DNA of 64,000 nucleotides, taken from contig NZ_JOAG01000020.1 in the NCBI RefSeq assembly GCF_000725485.1, positions 124,001 to 188,000 of the forward strand. The letters are read 5' to 3'. This stretch comes from Nonomuraea candida. GTDB lineage: Bacteria; Actinomycetota; Actinomycetes; Streptosporangiales; Streptosporangiaceae. The notes beneath the pieces were generated by a model. It saw only the letters and a list, made by a program, of their open reading frames with translations. It ran no database searches and had not been told where the DNA came from. Below are positions 24,283 through 33,482 of this stretch, one piece after another (position 1 is the first letter of the stretch; the number at the start of each line of letters is the position of its first letter). The position numbers were made by a program, and so were the translations under genes.

Positions 24283-26568
24283 ATGACCCACCCCCTCAGC
24301 CGGCGGACCGCCCTGCTGGGCTCCGCGGCCGTGGCCGGACTCACGCTCTGGGAAAGACCGGCCGAGGCGGTCGGCAAGGCCGCCTTCGACGCGGCGCGTG
24401 AACGGTGGGTGAGCCTGCTGGCCGGCACGTCGTACGACGCCGCCCACGCCGACAAGACGCGGGCGATCGAGGGCTCGGCCCACGCGGTGCTGCGCAAGCT
24501 CAGCCCCGACCCCGCCCGCCCCGGCCTCTGGCCCGACCTGCCGCTGGACGACCCCACCACCGGCAACTTCAACCGCGCCTACAACCGCATGCGCACGCTG
24601 GCGCTGGGCTGGGCCACGCCCGGCACCGCCATGCACCGCGACGACCGGGTCGCCGAGACCGCGGTCAGGGCGCTGGACTTCCTGTACGAGCACGCCTACC
24701 ACGAGGACCTCGACCGGCGGGGCAGCAACTGGTTCTGGTGGGAGATCGGCGTGCCCCGCGCGCTGACCGACACCTGCGCGCTGCTCTACGACGGCCTGCC
24801 CGGGGACCGGCTCAGGCGCTGGCTGCGCCCGCTGCGCCGCTGGTGCCCCGACCCCGAGCGCCGCGTCAGCCACCCCGGCGTGGTCGAGACCGGCGCCAAC
24901 CGGGCCGGCAAGGCCATGGCGGTGGCCATGCGCGGGCTGCTCACCCACGACGCGCGCCTGGTCAGGCGGGCCAAGGACGCGGTCGCCGACCTGCTGCGGC
25001 GCACCTCCGGCCCCGGCGACGGCTTCTACCGCGACGGGTCGTTCATCCAGCACGACGTGTTCCCCTACACCGGCAGCTACGGCGTGGACTACCTGGAGAG
25101 CGTGGCCAAGCTGATCGCCATGCTCGCCGGGTCGCCGTGGGAGATCCGCGACATCGGCCGGATCTACGACATCGTGGATCGCTCCTTCGTGCCGTTCGTC
25201 TTCGACGGGCTGATGATGGACTGCGTGCGCGGCCGGGCCATCTCCCGGCAGGGCCACCGCGACCACCACGCCGGGCAGAAGACCGTCGAGGCCGTCCTCA
25301 CCCTGCTCGAGGCCGCGCCCGAGCGGCACGCCCGGCGCTGGCGGCCGCTGGTGAAGGGCTGGCTCACCCGCAACCAGGCCGTCCCCTACGAGACGCTCGC
25401 CCCGCTGGCGAGCATCGCCAAGGCCAGGGCCCTGCTGGCGGACCCGTCGGTGCCGGTCGGGCCGCGCACCACGGGCACGTACGTCTTCGCCGACATGGAC
25501 CGGGTCGTGCACCGCCGCCCCTCCTGGGCCTTCGCGATCGCGATGAGCTCTGAGCGGATCGGCGCGGCCGAGGCCATGAACCGGGAGAACCTGCACGGCT
25601 GGTACACCGGCGACGGCATGACCTACCTCTACACCGACGACCTCACCCACTGGAACGACGAGCTGTGGCCGACGATCGACCCGTACCGGCTGCCGGGCAC
25701 CACGGTGGACACCCGCAGGCGCGCCGACCTGCGCGGCGGGCGCCGCATGCCGCCCACCCCGTGGGCCGGCGGGGTCGCGCTCGACGGCGAGTACGGCGCG
25801 GCGGCCATGAAGCTGGTCGCCGGCGGCTCCTCGCTGCGGGCCAAGAAGGCGTGGTTCCTCCTCGACGACGCCGTGATCGCCCTCGGCGCCGGCATCACCG
25901 CCTCCGACGGCCGCCGCATCGAGACCATCGTGGAGAACCGCAACACCCACGACACGCACCCGCCGCTGTGCCAGGGTGACGGGTGGGTCCACCTGAGCGG
26001 GGTCGCCGGGTACGCGCTGCTCGACGGCGCCGAGGCGAAGGTGATCCGCGAGCGGCGCACCGGCCGCTGGCACGACATCGACCAGGGCGCCACCACCGGA
26101 GGCGACAAGACCCCCGTCACCCGGCACTACACAACGATCCTGATCGACCACGGCGTCGACCCGCGCAAGGCCTGCTACGCCTACGCCGTGCTGCCTGGCG
26201 CCTCCGCCGCGCAGACCGCCGCCTACGGCCAGGGGATCGAGATCCTCGCCAACTCCGGCACGGCCCAGGCCGTCGCCCGCGGCGACCTGCTCGCCGCCGT
26301 CTTCTGGCGCGCGGGCACGGTCAAGACCCCGCACGGGCCGCTCACCGCCGACGGGCCGTGCGCGCTGCTCGCGCGGCGCGACGGCCGGCAGGTGCGGCTC
26401 GCGGTCTCCGACCCGTCCAGGAGCGCCGACGAGGTGAAGATCAGGCTGCCCTGGGCGGTGAAGTCGGTCAGGGAACGCGACCGGGGCGTGCGCAGGGCCA
26501 AGAAGGCGATCAAGGTGGAGGTCGGCGGGAGCCGCGGCCACACCCGCGCCGCGGTCGTACGCGTCTGA
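24283..26568 (+). CDS. Secreted polysaccharide lyase, family PL8 (761 aa)
   Basis: The N-terminus 'HPLSRRTALLGSAAVAGLTL' is a Tat-type signal peptide (S-R-R-T). The (alpha/alpha) toroid carries PL8 hallmarks: 'NWFWWEIGVPRALTDTCALL', catalytic N206 in 'VETGANRAGK', H257 and Y266 in 'QHDVFPYTGSYG', then 'RGRAISR' and 'ENLHGWYTGDGMTYLY'. Beta-sandwich domains follow. PL8 enzymes cleave hyaluronate, chondroitin or xanthan by beta-elimination, leaving unsaturated uronates; which polymer is unclear. ATG at 24283 with GGAAAGG 7 nt upstream. The neighbouring sugar-acid cluster could use its products, though they are not one operon. Confidence 0.9.
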   Translation: MTHPLSRRTALLGSAAVAGLTLWERPAEAVGKAAFDAARERWVSLLAGTSYDAAHADKTRAIEGSAHAVLRKLSPDPARPGLWPDLPLDDPTTGNFNRAYNRMRTLALGWATPGTAMHRDDRVAETAVRALDFLYEHAYHEDLDRRGSNWFWWEIGVPRALTDTCALLYDGLPGDRLRRWLRPLRRWCPDPERRVSHPGVVETGANRAGKAMAVAMRGLLTHDARLVRRAKDAVADLLRRTSGPGDGFYRDGSFIQHDVFPYTGSYGVDYLESVAKLIAMLAGSPWEIRDIGRIYDIVDRSFVPFVFDGLMMDCVRGRAISRQGHRDHHAGQKTVEAVLTLLEAAPERHARRWRPLVKGWLTRNQAVPYETLAPLASIAKARALLADPSVPVGPRTTGTYVFADMDRVVHRRPSWAFAIAMSSERIGAAEAMNRENLHGWYTGDGMTYLYTDDLTHWNDELWPTIDPYRLPGTTVDTRRRADLRGGRRMPPTPWAGGVALDGEYGAAAMKLVAGGSSLRAKKAWFLLDDAVIALGAGITASDGRRIETIVENRNTHDTHPPLCQGDGWVHLSGVAGYALLDGAEAKVIRERRTGRWHDIDQGATTGGDKTPVTRHYTTILIDHGVDPRKACYAYAVLPGASAAQTAAYGQGIEILANSGTAQAVARGDLLAAVFWRAGTVKTPHGPLTADGPCALLARRDGRQVRLAVSDPSRSADEVKIRLPWAVKSVRERDRGVRRAKKAIKVEVGGSRGHTRAAVVRV

Positions 26569-26651
26569 TCCCTCGCCGGGACCGGCGGGCGACTACGAGA
26601 CGTGGCACCACGCCGACCCCACCCGGCGCGGCGTCAGAGCCCGGCCCGGGA

Positions 26652-27657
26652 TCACACGGACGGGTCGATGTGGATCTTCGGGCCCGGTCCCGCGCCCGCC
26701 GGGCGGCGTCCGGCCAGCACGCCGGCCGTCTCGGCGAGCCCGATCGTGGCCGCCACCAGCGGCCGGGCGTCCACCGAGCCGTCGGCGTACGCGGCGATGG
26801 CCCCCGCCAGGCCGGCCGAGCCGCCCAGCACGCCGACCGCCGTGACGTCCTTGAGCACCAGCTCGCGGGTGTCGATCGTGGACGGGGTGCCGGCCAGCCC
26901 GATGTAGACCACGCGCCCGCCGGGCTCGACGAGGTCGAGGGCGAGAGCGGGCAGCCCGGGCGCGTTGGAGGCGTCGATGACGGCGTCCCACGGCAGGGAC
27001 GGCAGCGACTCCCTGGTCCAGGCGTCGGTGAGGCCAAGTTGCCCGGCCAGGCGCAGCCCGTCGTCGTCCCGGCCCAGCACGTGCACCTCGGCGCCGGCGG
27101 CCCGGGCGAACAGCGCCGCCAGCAGGCCGATCGTGCCGGTGCCCAGAACCAGCAGCCGTCCGCCCGCCGCCGGCCCGCACGGCCCGCAGCGCGTTGCCCC
27201 CGGGCTCCACCAGCGCGCCGAGCGCGGGGTCCACGCCGCCGGGCAGCGCGTGCAGGGCGGCCACCGGCACGGCGAGCCGTTCGGCGAGCGCGCCGGGGCG
27301 GCCCCGGCTGATGCCGATCTCGGCCAGGTCGGCGCACACGTGGTGGCGGCCGGCCCGGCAGCGGTCGCAGCGGCCGCAGCCGAGCATGGTGTCGCCCGTG
27401 ACGCGCCGCCCCAGCCATTCCCCCGGCACGCCGGAGCCGAGCGCGGTGACGCGGCCGCACCACTCGTGGCCGGGCCGCAGCGGGTACCGGGAGCGGCCGG
27501 TGCGCAGGTAGCTCATCTCGCCGGTGAACAGCTCCACGTCGGTGCCGCACACGCCGACCCGCTCGACGTCCACCACGACCTCGCCGGGCCCGGCGGCGGG
27601 CGGCTCGACCTCCTGGACTTCGGCCGCGCCCGGGCCGGTCAGGACCAGGGCGCGCAT
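26652..27657 (-). pseudogene. Zinc-dependent alcohol/sugar dehydrogenase, frameshifted
   Basis: MDR-family dehydrogenase. The first frame (ATG at 27657) has the catalytic zinc site 'VGVCGTDVELFTG' and 'HEWCGRVTALGSG', plus the structural zinc loop 'GCGRCDRCRAGRHHVCADL'. After 'LVEPGGNALRAVRAGG' (about 27175) the Rossmann half continues in another frame: 'LLVLGTGTIGLLAALFA', ending '...KIHIDPSV' with TGA at 26652-26654. One extra base (or loss of two) in a GGCGGCGGGCGG run breaks the gene. Its start codon directly abuts the TAG of the FAH-family gene, so it was translated in tandem with it. Would oxidise a sugar or sugar alcohol to feed the cluster. Real mutation or base-call error cannot be told here. 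Confidence 0.8.
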
Positions 27658-28506
27658 CTACCGGGGCCCGACGACGGTCTGGCGCTGGCTGCCCAGGCCG
27701 TCGATGCCCAGCTCCACGACGTCGCCCGGCTGGAGCCAGAGCTGCGGGTCGTGGCCCATGCCGACGCCGGGCGGGGTGCCGGTGTTGATCAGGTCGCCGG
27801 GCTCCAGGACCATGAACTGGCTCAGGTGGCGCACGATGACGTACGGGTCGAAGATCATCGTCTTGGTGGTGCCGGTCTGGCGGCGCACGCCGTTGACGTT
27901 CAGCCACATGCCGAGGTCCTTGACGTCGGCGATCTCGTCGGGGGTGACCAGCCAGGGCCCGGCCGGGTTGAACGTCTCGGCCGACTTGCCCTTGCTCCAC
28001 TGGCCGCCGCGCTCCATCTGGAAGGCGCGCTCGCTGACGTCGTTGACCACGCAGTAGCCGGCGATCGCGTCCCGGGCCTCCTCGACCGAGTCGAGGTAGG
28101 AGGTGCGGCGGCCGATGACGATGCCCAGCTCCACCTCCCAGTCGGTCTTGGTGGCGCCGCGCGGGATGCGCACGTCGTCGTACGGGCCGACGAGCGTGTT
28201 GGGCGACTTGGTGAACAGGATCGGCTCGTCCGGCACGGCCTGGCCGGTCTCGGCGGCGTGGTCGCTGTAGTTCAGGCCGATGCACAGGATCTGGTGCGGC
28301 CGGGCGATCGGCGCGCCGATCCGCTCACCGGCGAACTCGCGGGGCCGGCCGGTGGCGACCTTCCCGGCGAGCAGCGAGACGCCGCCGGCGGCGAAGAACC
28401 GCTCGTCGAAGTCGGGGGTGACGTCGGAGACGTCGATGTAGTGGTTGTCGTCGACGCGGACGACGGGCTTCTCGGCGCCGGGCGCGCCGATGCGCATGAG
28501 GTGCAC
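27658..28506 (-). CDS. Fumarylacetoacetate hydrolase-family enzyme (282 aa)
   Basis: FAH/MhpD fold: 'ILCIGLNYSDHAAETG', 'PILFTKSPNTLVGPYDD', metal ligands in 'DWEVELGIVIGR', 'YCVVNDVSERAFQ', and the C-terminal 'GDLINTGTPPGVGMG' with 'GDVVELGIDGLGSQRQ'. The pattern fits 2,4-diketo-3-deoxy-sugar-acid hydrolases (L-fuconate/L-rhamnonate pathway) or acylpyruvases, which split a beta-diketone into pyruvate and a hydroxy acid. GTG at 28506 with GGAG ~10 nt upstream; the ATG at 28497 is a poorer choice. First gene of the minus-strand arm (FAH, then dehydrogenase); its promoter lies between it and iclR. Confidence 0.88.
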   Translation of the reverse strand: MHLMRIGAPGAEKPVVRVDDNHYIDVSDVTPDFDERFFAAGGVSLLAGKVATGRPREFAGERIGAPIARPHQILCIGLNYSDHAAETGQAVPDEPILFTKSPNTLVGPYDDVRIPRGATKTDWEVELGIVIGRRTSYLDSVEEARDAIAGYCVVNDVSERAFQMERGGQWSKGKSAETFNPAGPWLVTPDEIADVKDLGMWLNVNGVRRQTGTTKTMIFDPYVIVRHLSQFMVLEPGDLINTGTPPGVGMGHDPQLWLQPGDVVELGIDGLGSQRQTVVGPR

Positions 28507-28571
28507 GGGTGTCTCTCCGGAAGGTCGCAAGGGGGTCGGTCAGGGCGGGGGAGGGCGGGCCACGGCATGCG

Positions 28572-29342
28572 TCAGGGAGGGTCCTCCCCGGCGACGATGG
28601 CGTGGATGGCGGACACGTCGTCGATGAGCGCCCGCAGCGGGGTGCGGTAGGCCAGGCCGCTGACGCTGATCGCGCCGCTGGGCGTGGTGGGCGAGTTGAG
28701 GTAGGCCGGGACCGCCAGGCAGTTGACGCCCGGCTCGTTCTCCTGGTCGTCGAGGGCGTAGCCCCGCTCGCGGATGCGCGCCAGCTCTGCGTGCAGGCCC
28801 TCGGCGGTCGTGATGGAGCGTTCGGTGGGACGTTCCAGCTCCCGGCCGCCCACCCACGCGCGCACCGCCGCCTCGTCGGGCAGGGTGTGGGCCAGCAGGA
28901 GCTTGCCGACCGCGGTGCAGTGGGCCGGGTTGCGGCCCCCGACGACCGAGGTGAGCCGCACCGCGCCGGCGGCCGGGTCGAGCTTGGAGCGGTAGACGAC
29001 CGAGGGGCCGTCCAGCACGGCGTAGTGCACGGTCTCGCCGTACCGGTCGCACAGCGCCTTCAGCACCGGGGCGACCCGGACGTGGTCCGGCCGGGCCTCG
29101 TGGTGGGCGAAGGCCATCCGCAGGAACTCGTCGCCCAGCACGTAGCGGCCATGGCCGTGCTGCGTGGCGAAGCCGGCGCGGCGCAGCGCGGCCAGCGCCC
29201 GGTGCACGGTCGGCTTCGGGCTGGCCACCGCGCGCGCCATCTCCTCCAGCCCGATCCCGTCGGGGTGGCGGGCCAGCTCGGCCAGCACCGCCAGCACGCG
29301 GTCGGACCCGACGAGCCTCGGCTCCTCGGTCAGCTCGGACAT
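28572..29342 (-). CDS. IclR-family regulator of sugar-acid cluster (256 aa)
   Basis: N-terminal winged helix 'GSDRVLAVLAELARHPDGIG', 'LEEMARAVASPKPTVHRALA'; C-terminal GAF-like effector domain with 'NPAHCTAVGKLLLAH', 'RGYALDDQENEPGVNCLAVP' and 'ISVSGLAYR'. IclR proteins bind short palindromes and respond to small acids. The palindrome TTCCGCAAAACGGAA lies 22 bp upstream of its start. A related one precedes the divergent dehydratase, so it likely represses both arms, with a sugar-derived acid as inducer (inference). ATG at 29342; TAACGT (minus strand) ends 7 nt before it, a leaderless pattern. Confidence 0.92.
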   Translation of the reverse strand: MSELTEEPRLVGSDRVLAVLAELARHPDGIGLEEMARAVASPKPTVHRALAALRRAGFATQHGHGRYVLGDEFLRMAFAHHEARPDHVRVAPVLKALCDRYGETVHYAVLDGPSVVYRSKLDPAAGAVRLTSVVGGRNPAHCTAVGKLLLAHTLPDEAAVRAWVGGRELERPTERSITTAEGLHAELARIRERGYALDDQENEPGVNCLAVPAYLNSPTTPSGAISVSGLAYRTPLRALIDDVSAIHAIVAGEDPP

Positions 29343-29363
29343 GTTCCGAACGTTAGACCACCG

Positions 29364-29378
29364 TTCCGCAAAACGGAA
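29364..29378. promoter_or_regulatory. IclR operator 1 (TTCCG-N5-CGGAA)
   Basis: Perfect palindrome TTCCGCAAAACGGAA just upstream of the iclR -10 (minus strand, 29350-29355). Position suits autorepression. Confidence 0.75.
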
Positions 29379-29433
29379 GTTGCTGACCGAGGCCATTCCC
29401 GTGGGGAAGCTTATGAGCTAATCTTCCCCTGAG

Positions 29434-29448
29434 TTTCGCAGGACGAAT
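29434..29448. promoter_or_regulatory. IclR operator 2 (TTTCG-N5-CGAAT)
   Basis: TTTCGCAGGACGAAT has the same 5-N5-5 form and the shared core TTYCGCA..ACGRA as operator 1. It lies 35 bp before the dehydratase start, 70 bp from operator 1. Confidence 0.65.
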
Positions 29449-29482
29449 CAAAGTTCCAATAGTTGGAAAGAGTGGTGGCCTC

Positions 29483-31198
29483 ATGGCGAGGAGCCGGAGC
29501 GCTCAGTGGTACGCCGGCAGCGACCGCAACGCCTACATCCACCGGGCCTGGATGCGCCGCGGCCTGCCGTCCGGCGCCTTCGACGGCCGCCCGCACATCG
29601 CGATCGCCAACACCGCCTCCGACCTGACCCCCTGCAACCTGCACCTGAACGAGGTGGCCGAGCACGTCAAGCACGGCGTGTGGGAGGCGGGCGGCGTGCC
29701 GCTCAACCTGCCGGTGGTCTCCCTCGGCGAGACGAACGTGCGCCCCACCGCGATGCTCTGGCGCAACATGGCCGCGATGGCGATCGAGGAGATGCTGCGC
29801 GCCAACCCGATCGACGGCGTGGTGCTGCTGGGCGGCTGCGACAAGACCATCCCGGCGCTGCTCATGGCCGCCTCCTCGGTGAACCTGCCCGCCGTGGTGG
29901 TGCCCGGCGGGCCGATGCTCACCGGCCACTTCCGCGGCGTGCCGCTGGGCTGCGGCACCGACGTGTGGAAGCTCAGCGAGGAGGTACGCGCCGGCACCCT
30001 CAGCGGCGAGGCGTTCCTGCGCTCGGAGTCGTCGATGATCCGCAGCAAGGGCCACTGCAACACGATGGGCACCGCCTCCACCATGGGCCTGCTGGCCGAG
30101 GTGCTCGGCATGACCCTGCCCGGCCTGGCCGGCACCCCCGCCCCCGACAGCCGCCTGCTGGAGGGCGCGCACGAGACCGGCCGCCTCGTCGTCGAGATGA
30201 TCGCCGGCGGGCGCCGCCCCTCGGACGTCATGACGCGCGGCTCCTTCCTCAACGCCATCGTCGCGCTGGCCGCGCTCGGCGGCTCCACCAACGCCGTCGT
30301 GCACCTGCTGGCCATCGCCGGCCGGCTCGGCGTCGAGCTGACCCAGGACGACTTCGACCGCACCGGCTCCGGCGTGCCCCTGCTGGCCGACCTGCAGCCG
30401 GCCGGCCGCCACCTGATGGACGACCTCCACCGCGCCGGCGGCCTGCACGCCGTGCTGCACCAGGTGCGCGACCTGCTCGACCCGGCCGCGCTCACCGTCA
30501 CCGGCCGGCCGCTCGTGGACCACCTGGAAGAGACCGCGATCCACGACCCCGAGGTCATCCGCACCCGCGACGAGCCGCTGCGGCGCGACGCCGGCATCGC
30601 CGTCCTGTACGGCAACCTCGCCCCGGACGGCGCCGTCATCAAGCCCGCCGCCGCCTCGCCCCACCTGCTCCGGCACCGCGGCCCGGCCGTCGTGTTCGAC
30701 TCGGTCGAGGACCTGCACGCCCGCCTCGACGACCCCGACCTGGAGGTCACCGCCGACTCGGTGCTCATCCTGCGCGGCTGCGGCCCCAAGGGCTACCCCG
30801 GCATGCCGGAGGTGTCCAACCTGCCGCTGCCGCCCAAGCTGCTCGCCCAGGGCGTGCGCGACATGGTGCGCATCTGCGACGGCCGCATGAGCGGCACCGC
30901 GTACGGCACCGTCGTGCTGCACGTCGCGCCCGAGGCCGCCGCCGGCGGGCCGCTCGGCCTGGTGCGCACCGGCGACAGGGTCGTCCTCGACGTGCCGGCC
31001 AGGCGGCTCGACCTCGACGTGCCCGCCGGCGAGCTGGCCGCCCGCGAGCCGTCGCCGGAGATGACCGCGGCGTTCGCCCGCCCGTCACGCGGCTGGCAGC
31101 GCCTCTACGTCGAGACCGTGCGGCAGGCCGACACCGGCGCCGACCTCGACTTCCTCATCGGCTCCAGCGGCGACCAGGTAGCCCGCGAATCCCACTGA
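29483..31198 (+). CDS. IlvD/Edd-family sugar-acid dehydratase (571 aa)
   Basis: Fe-S-dependent dehydratase. Cluster-binding cysteines: C51 in 'DLTPCNLHLNE', C119 in 'GGCDKT', C192 in 'GHCNTMGTAS'. C-terminal 'ICDGRMSGTAYGTVVLH' is the active-site loop of the sugar-acid branch (ArnA/L-arabinonate, D-xylonate, L-rhamnonate-type) rather than dihydroxyacid dehydratase IlvD or phosphogluconate Edd. It converts an aldonate to a 2-keto-3-deoxy acid. ATG at 29483; GGAAAGAG lies 12 nt upstream, somewhat far. First gene of the plus arm; the SDR follows 11 bp later. The substrate cannot be fixed by reading. Confidence 0.9.
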   Translation: MARSRSAQWYAGSDRNAYIHRAWMRRGLPSGAFDGRPHIAIANTASDLTPCNLHLNEVAEHVKHGVWEAGGVPLNLPVVSLGETNVRPTAMLWRNMAAMAIEEMLRANPIDGVVLLGGCDKTIPALLMAASSVNLPAVVVPGGPMLTGHFRGVPLGCGTDVWKLSEEVRAGTLSGEAFLRSESSMIRSKGHCNTMGTASTMGLLAEVLGMTLPGLAGTPAPDSRLLEGAHETGRLVVEMIAGGRRPSDVMTRGSFLNAIVALAALGGSTNAVVHLLAIAGRLGVELTQDDFDRTGSGVPLLADLQPAGRHLMDDLHRAGGLHAVLHQVRDLLDPAALTVTGRPLVDHLEETAIHDPEVIRTRDEPLRRDAGIAVLYGNLAPDGAVIKPAAASPHLLRHRGPAVVFDSVEDLHARLDDPDLEVTADSVLILRGCGPKGYPGMPEVSNLPLPPKLLAQGVRDMVRICDGRMSGTAYGTVVLHVAPEAAAGGPLGLVRTGDRVVLDVPARRLDLDVPAGELAAREPSPEMTAAFARPSRGWQRLYVETVRQADTGADLDFLIGSSGDQVARESH

Positions 31199-31209
31199 AA
31201 GGACCCCGC

Positions 31210-31887
31210 ATGTCCCGCACCGCGCTCATCACCGGCGGCGTCAGCGGCCTGGGCAGGGCCGCCGCCATCCGCCTGGAGGCAGACGGCGTCAGGGTGATCA
31301 CCCTCGACATCGCCGACGGCGCCGACCTGGTCGTGGACGTCACCGACCCGGCCGCCGTCCAGGCCGCCGCCGACGAGGCCGGCCCCGTGGACATCCTGAT
31401 CAACTCCGCCGGCATCGTCGGCCCCAACGCGCCTCTGTGGGAGATCCCGCTCGACGGCTGGCGGCGCACCTTCGACGTCAACGTCAACGGCACCTTCCAC
31501 ACCTGCCGCGCGTTCGTCCCCGGCATGCGCGAGCGCGGCTGGGGCCGCGTCGTCAACCTCGCCAGCATGGCCGGCAAGGACGGCAACCCCAACATGGCCC
31601 CGTACTCCGCCAGCAAGGCCGCCGTCATCGGCCTGACGAAATCGCTCGGCAAGGAGCTGGCCACCAGCGGCGTGCTGGTCAACGCCGTCGCGCCCGCCGT
31701 GATCGAGACGCCGATGAACGCCGACACCGGCCCCGAGGCGCTGGCCCACATCACCGGCCTCATCCCGATGCGCCGCGTCGGGAAGCCCGAGGAGGTGGCC
31801 GAGCTGATCGCCTGGCTCGCCTCCGACAAGGTCAGCTTCTCCACCGGCGCCGTCTACGACATCAGCGGCGGGCGCGCCACCTACTGA
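31210..31887 (+). CDS. SDR oxidoreductase of sugar-acid cluster (225 aa)
   Basis: Short SDR: 'ALITGGVSGLGRAAAIRL' (TGxxxGxG), acidic 'LDIADGADL' favouring NAD+, 'ILINSAGIVG', 'VVNLASMAG' and catalytic 'YSASKAAVIGLTK'; ends 'GAVYDISGGRATY'. AAAGGA overlaps the end of the dehydratase gene, 7 nt before the ATG, so it is translationally linked. In the non-phosphorylative diketo-hydrolase route the SDR oxidises 2-keto-3-deoxy-aldonate to 2,4-diketo-3-deoxy-aldonate, the substrate of the FAH-family enzyme encoded divergently. This role is inferred from context. Confidence 0.9.
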   Translation: MSRTALITGGVSGLGRAAAIRLEADGVRVITLDIADGADLVVDVTDPAAVQAAADEAGPVDILINSAGIVGPNAPLWEIPLDGWRRTFDVNVNGTFHTCRAFVPGMRERGWGRVVNLASMAGKDGNPNMAPYSASKAAVIGLTKSLGKELATSGVLVNAVAPAVIETPMNADTGPEALAHITGLIPMRRVGKPEEVAELIAWLASDKVSFSTGAVYDISGGRATY

Positions 31888-31917
31888 CCACCGCCGGCGG
31901 CCCGGCCGCACCCCGGC

Positions 31918-32024
31918 GTCACGGGCTGCCCGGTGTCACGGGCTGCCCGGTGTCACGCGATGCCCGGTGTCACGGGCTGCCCGGTGTCACGCGATGCCCG
32001 GTGTCACAGGATGCCCGGTGTCAC
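31918..32024. repeat. 18-bp tandem repeat x~6 spanning the ilvA stop
   Basis: About six copies of an 18-bp unit (CGGTGTCACGGGCTGCCC and variants ...GATGCC). Read on the minus strand, each unit contains CCTGTGACACCGGGCAT or a variant, i.e. the terminal codons and TGA of the threonine deaminase gene copied downstream repeatedly. Confidence 0.9.
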
Positions 32025-33271
32025 AGGATGAACGTGAACAGCGGCGAGCCCGGCGGGATGCGCTCGACCGTGAGCGGGCCGGCCTTCATCCGGACCAGGA
32101 GGTCGTCGAGGTCGCCGGCCCGCTCCAGCTCGATGCCGACGAGCGCGGGGCCGGTCTCGCGGTTGTTCTTCTTCACGTACTCGAAGGCGATGATGTCCTC
32201 GCCCTCGCCCAGCACCTCGTCGAGGAAGTGGCGCAGCGCGCCGGGGCGCTGCGGGAACGTCACCAGGAAGTAGTGCCGCAGCCCGATGTGCACCAGGGAG
32301 CGTTCGAGCACCTCGTTGTAGCGGCTGACGTCGTTGTTGCCGCCCGACACGACGCACACCACCGGCCCGGCGGAGGCGTGGGGCAGGAACTCGCGGGCGG
32401 CGGCGCCCGCGAGTGCGCCCGCGGGCTCGGCGATGATGCCGTCGGTCTGGTAGAGGTCGAGCATCTCGGTGCACACCGCGCCCTCGTCGACCGCGACGAC
32501 CTCGTCCACCAGCTCCTTGACCAGGGGGAACGTGGCCTCTCCCACCCGCCCGACGGCGGCGCCGTCGACGAAGGTGTCCAGCTCGGGCAGGGCGAGGGGC
32601 CCGCCGTGGCCGAGGGCGGCGCCCATGCTGGCCGCGCCCGCGGGCTCGGCGCCGACGATGCGGGTGGCGGGGGAGTGCTCGCGCAGCCAGACGGCGATGC
32701 CGCTGATCAGGCCGCCGCCGCCGACCGGGACGACCACCGTGCCCGGCGGCCGATCGCACTGCGCCAGGATCTCCAGGCCGACCGTGCCCTGCCCCGCCAT
32801 CGTCCTGACGTCGTCGAACGGATGCACGTAGACCGCGCCGGTGCGCTCGCTGTCGAGGTGCGCGGCGCCGCTCGCCTCGTCGTAGGTGCCGCCGGCGACC
32901 ACGATCTCCACCCGGTCGCCGCCGAGCGCCGCGATGCGCTCGCGCTTCTGCCGCGGCGTGGCGGAGGGGACGTAGACGCGGCCGCTGATGCCCAGCCGCG
33001 CGCAGGCGAACGCGACGCCCTGGCCGTGGTTGCCGGCGCTGGCGCAGACCACGCCGCGCCGCCGCTCGTCGTCGGTGAGGGAGGCGATGAGGTTGAACGC
33101 CCCGCGCACCTTGTAGGAGCGGCAGACCTGCGCGTCCTCGCGCTTGAGCAGCACGTCGCCGCCGAGCAGGCCGGACAGCCGCTCGTTGGGCTCCAGCGCG
33201 GTGCGGCGGACCACCGGCCGCAACCGGTCGGCCGCCTGGCTGATCATGGCGGCGGTGAGGTGGTCGCTCAT
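32021..33271 (-). CDS. ilvA: Threonine ammonia-lyase, biosynthetic-length with ACT-like tail (416 aa)
   Basis: PLP fold-type II enzyme deaminating threonine to 2-oxobutyrate (isoleucine precursor) in the cytoplasm. Schiff-base lysine K54 in 'CRSYKVRGAFN', phosphate loop 'SAGNHGQGVAF', 'VPVGGGGLISGIAVWL' and 'VVSGGNND'. The C-terminal ~90 residues ('HYFLVTFPQRPGALRHFLDEVL', 'DIIAFEYVKKNNRETGPALV') form one ACT-like regulatory domain, as in Corynebacterium/Bacillus-type IlvA. ATG at 33271 with AGGAG 5 nt upstream. RidA-type proteins detoxify its enamine product; one is encoded at 16 kb but is not linked. The stop lies in a tandem repeat. Confidence 0.93.
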   Translation of the reverse strand: MSDHLTAAMISQAADRLRPVVRRTALEPNERLSGLLGGDVLLKREDAQVCRSYKVRGAFNLIASLTDDERRRGVVCASAGNHGQGVAFACARLGISGRVYVPSATPRQKRERIAALGGDRVEIVVAGGTYDEASGAAHLDSERTGAVYVHPFDDVRTMAGQGTVGLEILAQCDRPPGTVVVPVGGGGLISGIAVWLREHSPATRIVGAEPAGAASMGAALGHGGPLALPELDTFVDGAAVGRVGEATFPLVKELVDEVVAVDEGAVCTEMLDLYQTDGIIAEPAGALAGAAAREFLPHASAGPVVCVVSGGNNDVSRYNEVLERSLVHIGLRHYFLVTFPQRPGALRHFLDEVLGEGEDIIAFEYVKKNNRETGPALVGIELERAGDLDDLLVRMKAGPLTVERIPPGSPLFTFIL

Positions 33272-33482
33272 GCGCACTCCTGGCACAGCGGTGGATCAAG
33301 GACGAGAGCGGGACGCCTGGCGGCGGCCGGACGGGCGGTCAACGGTGACGACGCCCGTCGCCGGGCGGCGGTGCCGCCGGGGCGGGCGGGCCGCTCGCGC
33401 GAGCCCGAGCCGGACGGCACACCGGCCACAACGATCCCACCAGGCCATGCTATGCCCGCGACGCCCCAGCTCCCGCCACCGG

